Shown in pieces: positions 56,621 through 64,000 of a stretch of 64,000 nucleotides of DNA. This DNA comes from Imbricaverruca yamaguchii (Eukaryota > Arthropoda > Thecostraca > Neoverrucidae), in assembly GCA_034440575.1 (NCBI GenBank), contig JAOTOL010001625.1:2593501-2657500 (forward strand). The letters run 5' to 3'. A model generated the notes under the pieces. It worked only from the letters and a program-made list of their open reading frames with translations, ran no database searches and was not told the origin of the DNA. A program made the position numbers and the translations under genes. Each line of letters starts with the position of its first letter. Position 1 is the first letter of the stretch.

Positions 56621-57997
56621 GTGTGCGATTATTGTCTCATAGCACCTCGTGAATATGCTGCCAAATGTGGTCCGGTGGTTTCTTATGGTGTCGATTCTTA
56701 ATTCTTATCCAGCTCCTCGAGGCGACGAATACATTTCCTCAGAGGGTCCCCTTCAGTGGGAAGCTTTGTTGAGCGGGTGCAGTGGCTGCGCTTGAGAATA
56801 CTGAGTGGATACCATTTCCTCCGAAAGGCGCCCTTGGCTGGAAAATCCGTTCCACAGAGGTATGGAGGGTCATTCCCGATCGGAGCGGTACCACCTTACT
56901 CTGGGGAGCGGGGGTAAAGACTACCGTGGGATGCTGCGGAATGTCATTGTCATAGTCAGTCATAGTTGTATATTGAGTTGTCCATATTCATGGCTTTTCA
57001 GCACTCGCGTCAATACATGGTTCAACCATAAAAGAGAAACTCTAATTATGAAAAACACTAAATAACGTCAATGAAAAGAGATAAAATGATGAAACATGCC
57101 ATCAAATACGCCCCTGAGCATGAGCCTTATTATTCCACGTGCCAGCCCCCAGATACAGAAAGCTACGCCTCGCAGCTTCCGTAATAATGTGGGGCAGCTC
57201 TAATTTGTTCTCGTCAGTTCCTCGAGTGCTCCTACTGGAGATTTCGGAGCGGAACTTAATACTGCTAGCCAATGGAAGGGGGACAGATGTTGCAAGCAGT
57301 CTTCCAACCATGACCAAATCGCGCTGCTGAAGCATGTTGTCGAACTTTTAGTTCCGTTTTGCTAGGTTTGATCTTGAGCCGATTTTGGGTAAATAAAGTT
57401 AGAGCCATACTCAAGGTGTGATCTACTCGTTGTTTTAATACTTCCAAATTTGACGGGGTGTCCAATGTATCGGGACGTCGCTGCTTATCAGTTATCAGCT
57501 GCCTGGACGGTCCCCCAATGCCGGAGCTCTGGACTTTGATCATGAGGGATGCGCCTCACCGACGCGCCGGGCCAGACATCGTGACAAGCGGTGGGGCATA
57601 AGTGTGAATGCATACAGTTCAGTTTAGTGAACACATAGGAATATGGGATGGGCAATACTTTGCTTTCCAATCGAAATATATATATTATTGAGGCATAAAA
57701 GCTAAGAAATCTACGTTTTCTTCGCGTATTCATGTTTTACTCGAGTTATTAACAATAGATAACCTGACGGCCCGGGAGAAGATACATATAAATTGTCTTG
57801 TACGTTGCAAGTCGTCTCCAAGAAGCATACTGGCTCATTTAACGCCAAGTCGACAAGTGAAAGGGACAAAATAACACACAATACTTATTTTTTAATGAAA
57901 ATATTCGTGGGTGTTTATCTGATACAGTGAATCCAGCTGTGCCATTCATAGAAAAAAACAGACAAATGGTCAAGAAGCCACAGACTGAGGTATTTCC

Positions 57998-58300
57998 CGC
58001 CCTGGTAGCTTAGTTGATTCGAGCGCTGGTCTCCGCTGATCCCCATTGTTTTCACACCGTAGGCTTCGAGTTTCCTCACCCGCTTGCATTTACCCCCGGC
58101 TGGAACGGTCAGTTGGCAGCTGTCCCGATAAGGCCGGAGACGATCTACCGGAATGCTGTGTCGGTGCATTGACAGCACGTAGAACTATCAACATAAATTC
58201 TCCCGTTGAACGGGAATTAATTGATTGGGGCGTGGCGGGGGTTCACGTACCAACCCCTACTTAGCAATAGAACCCTGGTTCATAAAGCCATCCCTGCAAT
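57998..58300 (+). repeat. SINE family 1, copy D, at the same TE-A site as copy A
   Basis: GCCCTGGTAGCTTAGTTGAT head, body GGCAGCTGTCCCGATAAGGC and 3' end GGTTCATAAAGCCATCCCTG. The TE-A sequence before it (TTATCTGATACAGTGAATCC ... GGTATTTCC) matches that before copy A, so one insertion was inherited by both elements. Confidence 0.85.
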
Positions 58301-58499
58301 AATTCGGATTAAGTTATAAATTTTGGAAGAAACTCTGTTTCTTCCAAACAGAGCCTCCTACTTAATTCATCAGCAGCACATATGGATTTGTTCTCATCAT
58401 CATTCATACTTCATTCATCATTCACCCGTATGGAAAAGTTCTTAATTGAAGTGAAACATTGCTAAGAAGGTAACATTGCGAAGAAAACAAAAAGCAGTA

Positions 58500-58640
58500 T
58501 GCCATGGATATAAATCTGAATCGAAAAATTATGATTGGTGTGCCACAGGGCTCCGTTCTTGATCCTCTTCTATTTATAATCTTCGTGAACAATATTGAAG
58601 TTAGGCTCAGGAATATGCTGCTCACAATTGCTCATCATAT
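58500..58640 (+). pseudogene. LINE reverse-transcriptase scrap inside TE-A right arm (copy 3)
   Basis: Encodes IGVPQGSVLDPLLFIIFVNN, the RT block with the conserved PQGS, then runs straight into TE-A right-arm sequence at about 58650. Same junction as at 50390. Confidence 0.75.
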
Positions 58641-58919
58641 CGAACTGGTAACAGTGGCTCCGAGGCCGGTCCTCCGCATGGACCCGGCCGGTCGGCCGGT
58701 CGGCCGGTTTGCGGCCTTTTTGCGGCCAGCCGGACGGCCGACCAGAGACGCTGCCCGGTGCGCTTATCAGTGGGGTGTGGGTTATCAGCGATAGATTACA
58801 CACATGTCAAATCGGTCGCACCGGGGTGTGCGATGGTGAAGGCAAGCTTCAGCAGGGAAGGGGTGGGCTGAATGATAATGTGCACATTACGCCACGTTTT
58901 CCACTGCCTCCTGGTGACA

Positions 58920-59290
58920 GACAACGGAGACACAGCCGCACGATTTCACCGTCAGGGCTTCACAGGCTCCTCTAGTGGACAACTGAGGAATTATTTTTTG
59001 GACGTTATGAATTCCGAACTTTATGAACTCTGTACGTTATGACTGCTAGCCAATGGAAGGGGGACAGATGTTGCAAGCAGATGTTGCCCTCTGGCGCCAG
59101 TTTTGGACTTTGTGATCCTTGGACGTTATGAACTATGGACATTTTGAATGAAGCTTATACGATACATTTTTAACGTTTTTGGACTTAATTTCGCATTTTG
59201 GTCGTTATGATTATTGGACGTTGTGAGCCTTGGACGTTATGAACCTTGGTACTAAATTAACTCTGGATGTTATGATATATCCCCGGCTTA
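58920..59290 (-). repeat. TE-A right inverted terminal region (copy 3)
   Basis: TGGACGTTATGAA variants from about 59000 to 59275, ending GGATGTTATGATATATCCCC exactly as copy 1 does. A 39-bp block at 59042-59080 interrupts the array and is an exact copy of 57261-57299. Confidence 0.8.
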
Positions 59291-59334
59291 ACCTGCTGCG
59301 ACAGTTTGACAGGCTAAGTGGCCACTGCGACCGG

Positions 59335-59705
59335 CCGCGGGGGTGGGCTCAACCCCCGGTTACCACTTGACGAGAGTTCTGTGCTCGTCTGTGAGGGTGA
59401 GCTCACCTCCCCACCCCCTGTAACCGTCCGTGAGGGGAGCGTATTACCTACCATCGTCTGTGAAAGTGAGCTCACCTCCCCCCCCCTGTAACTTCCGTGA
59501 GGGGAGTTTATTCCCTGCCACCGTATGCGAAAGTGAGCTCCCTCTCCACAAACTGTAATCGTCCGTGAGGGGAGCGGATTCCGGGCCACCGTCTGTGAAA
59601 GTGGGCACCCCCCCCCCATGTAACCGTCTGTGAAAGTGAGCCCTCACCTCTCCCGTCCCCTGTAACCGTCCGTGAGAGTTATCCCCTGCCGCCGTCTCTG
59701 AGGGT
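59335..59705 (+). repeat. ~66-nt tandem repeat, 5-6 units
   Basis: Units share CCCCCTGTAACCGTCCGTGA, GGGGAGCG and CCRTCTGTGAAAGTGAGCTC. C-runs occur in most units. It starts ~45 bp after the TE-A terminus. Confidence 0.85.
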
Positions 59706-60699
59706 GGAGATGGTCATTACCGGGCGTCCGTCAGGCCGACGGCTGCTCCCTGCGCCGTTCTGCAGCAAGAGGGCCGAGCCGACATTCGGCGCTTATTTCC
59801 CTAGCTAGCCAGAGTGGCGAACGAGAAATAGCGCGGCTGCTGCTGCTGCCGCCACTCACGAATGGCCACGTTCGCTCCGATCTGTGATGCTCATCGCGGG
59901 AAATTTGAACGACCTTGACGCCGCGAGACGGGCTCCGAATGGCACCTGAGCCGGCTGCCGGGTGGCGACGACCACCGGCGACAGCAGGTGGCGGGTGGTG
60001 GCGAGTCCGTGCCGGGCGCAGCCGTGTTCTCGGTCGGGTTTGCCGTTGCTGCGGGCGCCCGCGGCGACCGGGTCGGCACCTCCAGTTCGAACGGCGCTGC
60101 TATCGAGCCGCGGGTCGGCGCCGTTTTTGCCGCGGCGGCTGTAAATCAGCGTCGAGCGGCCGTAGTGGGCTGATGAGAGCGCGGCTGCGCGCCTGCACTT
60201 GGCCACGGCGCGGACGTCGACCCCGCCTCGCCGCGGCCGCACGGCGGCACCACCACCACGTGGATGGAAGGGTCTCCCTCGAAAGAGTCGCTCCACTTGC
60301 GCCCGCAGTGACCATTTTCCACATAGCTGCTGGGCTGCGTCGTCGCCTGTCAGGAAAATCTCACTGAGGGAAGTGTTTGCAGAACGCTTTCTCCCAACTA
60401 AACTGAAAATTGCAGAACTCTTGCAAGGCGAGCATCGGCGAACCACCGCCCACAGTACTAATTCCCGCTAATCGGTTTCATTAATAGTACTGGTGTAGCC
60501 ATGAAGTAGGAGCATATCCCTGATTAATTCCCAGTAACCAGTATGACAACACCCCCAGAGCAGCCATGCGTTTCGCCCATACATTTATTCCGTACCTTGC
60601 CCACCAACGAGGGGCTCGTTGGTGGGCGTCATGAGCGGACATAATACCGGTGGCGCCGCTCTGGTGGTGGGTTTGTGAAGAAACGCCACCAGAATGAGC
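59706..60699. other. CpG-rich unassigned block
   Basis: 59850-60330 is very GC- and CpG-rich. A 196-codon minus frame (59856-60446) and opposing plus frames coexist, and none has a domain I know. GCCCACCAACGAG at 60599-60611 pairs perfectly with 60615-60627 around GGG. It could be a promoter-type CpG island or 5' exon, but this cannot be supported further. Confidence 0.4.
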
Positions 60700-61317
60700 T
60701 TCCTCTGATTAACGCTATATTCTGGTTTCTAAAGAATGTGCAAGTGACTTCCAATGGTCAAATTTGAACAACATTGATACAAGCTCTCTTATGATGTGTT
60801 CGTTCGTTATCAAATCGCTTAATAGTTCGTTTTATTATCAAATCATTTCACCCTGTCACTGCCATTAAAGTGAAATGACAGCAATTGGCCACCCTATATC
60901 TTATGATAAAAGTGTGTCGTACATCTTTTGTGTGATATGCTGACAATTTCCAATGTTCTTATGTAAAAGAAAATCGAAGGTGCTACATTTTATATCTTAA
61001 ATAACTTCCATGAAGGTTTAACCCTGTCACTTTTGCACTCAATTCCAAAATGTGTGCTCTAAATTATCACATGGTGCTATTTTAAATTGTATATCAGATG
61101 TTCTACGCTATCGAATTATTTTCAATGGTCTCAAATAAACCGGCATAAAATCAGCTTCCTTTTCATGCCATGCTCAACTACTTTTATGGATATCTAACCC
61201 TGCCACGTTTGCACTCAATGCCATGATTTGTGTCTCGAGTTATCACATTATCTTCCTTCAAATTGAATATCGGATGTTCTGCATGGGCGAATTAATTGTC
61301 AGTGGTTTAAAAACTGC
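60700..61317 (+). repeat. ~176-bp satellite-like tandem repeat, left part
   Basis: Landmarks ACCCTGYCACKTTTGCACTC at about 61021 and 61199, GTATATCAGATGTTCT(A/G)C at about 61090 and 61268, and CATAAAATCAGCTKCCTT recur at 174-178-bp spacing. A more diverged unit lies before 60900. The array continues after LINE C at 63006. Confidence 0.8.
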
Positions 61318-61340
61318 CACCGACCGTACACCATAGTTCA

Positions 61341-61901
61341 GTGACATGTGATCTGAGAAATGATGTTGATTTCATTGATAGTGATGTTGTTTACAATCAT
61401 ATCAGGAAAATAAAGCCAAACAAGGCAGCAGGACCTGATGAAATTTATGCAAGGGTGTTGCGGGAAACTGAAAAGGAACTGCCATTTCCACTTAGTATAA
61501 TATTTTATAGATCAGTTTCAAAAAATGAAATTCTAACCGATTGGAAAAGGGCAAATGTAGTTCCTATTTTCAAGAAAGGAGAAAGAGGGAAAGTTGAAAA
61601 CTATAGGCCAGTAAGTCTCACATCCCTAGTCTGCAAGGTACTCGAATCAATTATCAAGTATAGAATAGTTAGTTATCTGGAAGGAAATAGATTGATTCAA
61701 GATACTCAACATGGGTTTCGGAAAGGACGGTCGTGTTTCACAAATCTCTTGGCCTTTTTTAACTTCGCCACAAAACAATTTTATCAGGGAAATCAGGTTG
61801 ATGTAGCATATCTTGACTTGAGTAAGACCTTTGACAAGGTACCCCATAAACGGTTAATGATACAGCTTCAGTCCCATGGTATTGCAGGTAGCATCTTATA
61901 A
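61341..61901 (+). pseudogene. LINE C reverse transcriptase, N-terminal half
   Basis: A 186-codon frame with KIKPNKAAGPDEIYARVL, LTDWKRANVVPIFKKGE, NYRPVSLTSLVCKVLE, QHGFRKGRSCFTNLL and AYLDLSKTFDKVPHKRL (motif A Asp). It ends at a TAA where LINE B still has a Lys codon (CTTAAAATGG versus CTTATAATGG), so the stop is a point mutation. Confidence 0.88.
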
Positions 61902-61907
61902 TGGATA

Positions 61908-62352
61908 TAGTTGTGGCTTTCAGATAGACAGCAGAGTGATGCTAAATGGTACAAAGTCATCATGGCAAAATGTTCTTAGTGGAGTCCCCCATGGGTCAGT
62001 ACTGGGGCCACTACTGTTCATTATACTTGTAAATAACATTGAAAGCAGCCTAAGCAGTAAAGTTTTGAAATTTGCGGATGATTTGAAGGTCTTTAGGGCA
62101 ATAACAGGTCAAGATGAGCATATCTCGCTGCAAAACTTAGACGAACTTGTGAAGTGGTCCGAAGAATGGCAAATGAAATTTAATTTTGATAAGTGCAAAA
62201 TCATGCATGTAGGTAAGCAGCATATGAAGGCTCCATACTTGATGGGTGGCCAAGTGCTATCAGTGACTCAACAGGAGAAGGATTTAGGTGTTATTCTAAA
62301 CACAAAATTGGGGCATCAGAACAGACCAAGGAAGCCAGGAAGAAGGCACTGA
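61908..62352 (+). pseudogene. LINE C reverse transcriptase, C-terminal half
   Basis: SGVPHGSVLGPLLFIILVNN, then KVLKFADDLKVF with the catalytic FADD box, WSEEW and KCKIMHVGKQH. Gln of PQGS is His. The frame is lost at the GGGGCATCAG deletion near 62312, the same site as in LINE A. Confidence 0.87.
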
Positions 62353-62354
62353 GA

Positions 62355-62897
62355 ATGCTCGGGGAAATAAATAGGAATGTATCATACAGAAGTGAGGAGG
62401 TCATCAGGAAGCTTTACTGTGCATATGTCAGGCCACATTTGGAATACTGCATCCAAGCTTGGTCTCCTAGCTATGAAAAAGATTGTTGGCCTTTAGAGAG
62501 AGTACAAAAGAGGGCTACAAAAATAGTTAATGGCATAAGCAACCTGGCATATGAGGAAAGATTGAAGAAATTGAATATGTTTTCACTTAGATATAGAAGG
62601 CTGAGAGGAGATCTCATCGAGGTCTTTAAATTTGTCCATGGTCTGGAGAGGGGATATATTGGGAAAATGTTTGAATTCAAAAGAAATGATGCAATTAGAG
62701 GTCGTAAATTCAAAATTAAAGTTAACCACAGAAGAACAAGGTTAAGGCAGACTTCCTTCACCAACAGGGTAGTAGAACACTGGAACCAGCTGCCAGAAAA
62801 CATTGTCAGTAGCAGCACATTGAACATCTTTAAAAACAGCATGGACAATCATTATAAGAATAGAGGGCTTGCTTTTCACTATTGCAGGGAGGGCTGA
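62355..62897 (+). pseudogene. LINE ORF2 C-terminal part (copy C)
   Basis: A 180-codon frame nearly identical to 45109-45651, with LEYCIQAWSPSYEKDCW, RLKKLNMFSLRYRRLRGDL and HWNQLPENIVSSSTLNIF. The start codon used by the frame is an internal Met; the natural frame continues from upstream but is broken. Confidence 0.85.
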
Positions 62898-63005
62898 TTG
62901 ACAGATTTGGTGGGCGACTGGTTCAGTGTACAGAGTGCAGCCAAGAAGGGCCCTTGTGGCTCATAGTTGCACTAATCTTTTATGTCTTTATGTCTTTATG
63001 TCTTT

Positions 63006-63270
63006 GAAAATAACTGACATAAAATCAGCTGCCTTCTGACACCATATTCAACTACTTTTATATATATCTAACACGGTCATTTTTGCACTCGACTCTTGGA
63101 TTTCTGTCTGAAATTACCACATTCTATTACTTTTATTTGTATATCAGATGTTCTATATTAGCGAATTAATTTCCAATGGTTTAAATAAACTGCCATAAAA
63201 TCAGGTGCCTTCCATGCCATACTCGACTACTTCTATAGATATTTAACCCTGTCATTTTTCCTTCTTGACA
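63006..63270 (+). repeat. ~176-bp satellite-like tandem repeat, right part
   Basis: Two landmark sets (CATAAAATCAGCTGCCTTCT / CATAAAATCAGGTGCCTTCC; ATCTAACACGGTCATTTTTG / ATTTAACCCTGTCATTTTTC) spaced about 174 bp continue the array interrupted by LINE C. Confidence 0.78.
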
Positions 63271-64000
63271 TGAAGCTGTCCGGCATTATTGAGGTTGTGG
63301 CATGGGTCGATGCAGGTCAAACGTTGACAGTTGCTGCCCAGAGGATTCGGAGGGCCGCCGAGGGGTTGCAGGGCAAAAAGTAAAGTAATATTACACCATT
63401 CAACAATAATAAGCAATATCGGCTCTGCCACCCCAAAATGGTACAGGATAAATTACCGGTTTGCTCACAGCATGCATTTGTCCACAACATGCACAGATCA
63501 GCACTCATGCGTATGTGCACACAATCAGTGTCTGCACAATACGTGTAATTTGATGACGTAGCTTGCCCCGACATTTCACGAGTCATTCATACAGTCATCA
63601 TGTTCTCCGGCTGATACGTCATTTTCCCAGCACATAATCCAAATGCGTGTCTGATGTGGCGGAGAGGCGGGAAGTTAGGTTAGCCCATCTCAGCTCACTT
63701 CAGAATATTCGTTGTTATTGTTCTATTAGTTGTTATGTGGCCGAAAATTGCAACAAGAGAACGCTTTTGGTACGTCTCCATGTTTCATATCTTGGATCGT
63801 TTCCTGGGAACTGCACCTGCATGTATGTATGGATGCACAATCAGTGAATGAACAAATCGTGTGATCTAGTCCGCCATTGCGCACCATAAAATGCATGCTT
63901 TGGATGCTAGCGACGGTTCTATAAGAACCTTGAAGTGAGGGTTTTCACCATGTTTCATTTCCAAACAGAACATCTTGCCATGTTAACATGAACGTTTCCC
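63271..64000. other. Unassigned DNA to window end
   Basis: No exon or repeat recognised. Overlapping frames 63317-63586 (-) and 63331-63561 (+) are not supported. Confidence 0.45.

Larger units (their letters stand above)
49789..59290. mobile_element. TE-A complex: rearranged copies 2 and 3 with LINE B inside
   Basis: The left part (49789-50540) is a right-type TE-A arm in inverted orientation. Then comes a forward TE-A body (about 50585-52540) with the better-preserved transposase-like gene. LINE B and 310 bp of other DNA interrupt the body, which resumes near 56036. A left-type arm begins near 56330 without its outermost ~45 bp, followed by SINE copy D, an RT scrap and a right arm ending at 59290. 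The arrangement suggests at least two elements joined or recombined. Boundaries inside the complex are approximate. Confidence 0.65.
61318..63005 (+). mobile_element. LINE C: 5'-truncated CR1/Jockey-like retrotransposon
   Basis: Starts with sequence homologous to LINE B at about 54024 (GTACACCATAGTTCAGT) and ends with TTTATGTC repeats at 62982-63005. It contains most of the RT and the C-terminal region. It inserted within the ~176-bp array: removing it restores approximately one repeat period. Confidence 0.92.

Noticed and set aside
59856..60446. 196-codon minus-strand gene in the CpG-rich block
   Set aside because: Arg/Ala/Pro-rich low-information sequence with competing open frames on the opposite strand; typical of GC-rich chance frames.

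Overview
This is a gene-poor, repeat-dense piece of a eukaryotic nuclear genome, most likely an arthropod. The evidence is a set of spliced exons resembling insect mind-meld-type ADAM proteins, LINE and tRNA-derived SINE families of invertebrate style, and short GGTTAGG-type stretches. I cannot name the species; a crustacean or chelicerate seems plausible. There are no operons, bacterial-type genes or CRISPR arrays, and nearly every long reading frame is repeat sequence or coincidental.

The only host gene I can support is an ADAM metalloprotease-disintegrin gene on the + strand. Four exons (16381-16553, 33408-33574, 44166-44335, 49494-49664) join with matching phases into 227 continuous residues: most of the metalloprotease domain and the start of the disintegrin domain. 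Introns are about 16.9, 10.6 and 5.2 kb. The zinc site keeps its three histidines but has Val where the catalytic Glu should be, so the product is predicted to be a pseudoprotease. Exons upstream and downstream of these four were not found.

The rest is mobile and tandem DNA. (1) A DNA-transposon-like family, called TE-A here, occurs at 7441-13170 and 49789-59290. Its ends carry arrays of TTCATAACGTCCA. It encodes a decayed protein with an SDGT ... SHGK ... CDGIGGT signature and carries a SINE and a LINE reverse-transcriptase scrap. (2) A ~970-bp non-autonomous family, TE-B, has three copies with TTAA-like flanks, suggesting piggyBac-type mobilisation; one is nested inside TE-A. (3) Three copies of one CR1/Jockey-like LINE (44836-45770, ~52600-55718, 61318-63005) end in TTTATGTC repeats. 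(4) There are two tRNA-derived SINE families. (5) Minisatellites with 9, 18, 36, 59, 65, ~176 and ~288-nt units are present, several directly beside ADAM exons. (6) A 1.35-kb (CT)n/(AT)n block lies at 31480-32830. (7) A 1.35-kb segment is duplicated at 26425-27790 and 35690-37020, and a very degenerate GGGGCC-rich periodic region spans 27840-29700.

Layout: 1-16.4 kb is upstream intron or flank with an 18-nt minisatellite and TE-A copy 1. 16.4-33.4 kb is intron with TE-B, SINEs, ~288-bp repeats and the SSR block. 33.4-49.7 kb holds exons 2-4 with the 59-, 65- and 36-nt minisatellites and LINE A. 49.7-59.3 kb is the TE-A complex with LINE B. 59.3-64 kb has a 66-nt repeat, a CpG-rich block and a ~176-bp satellite split by LINE C.
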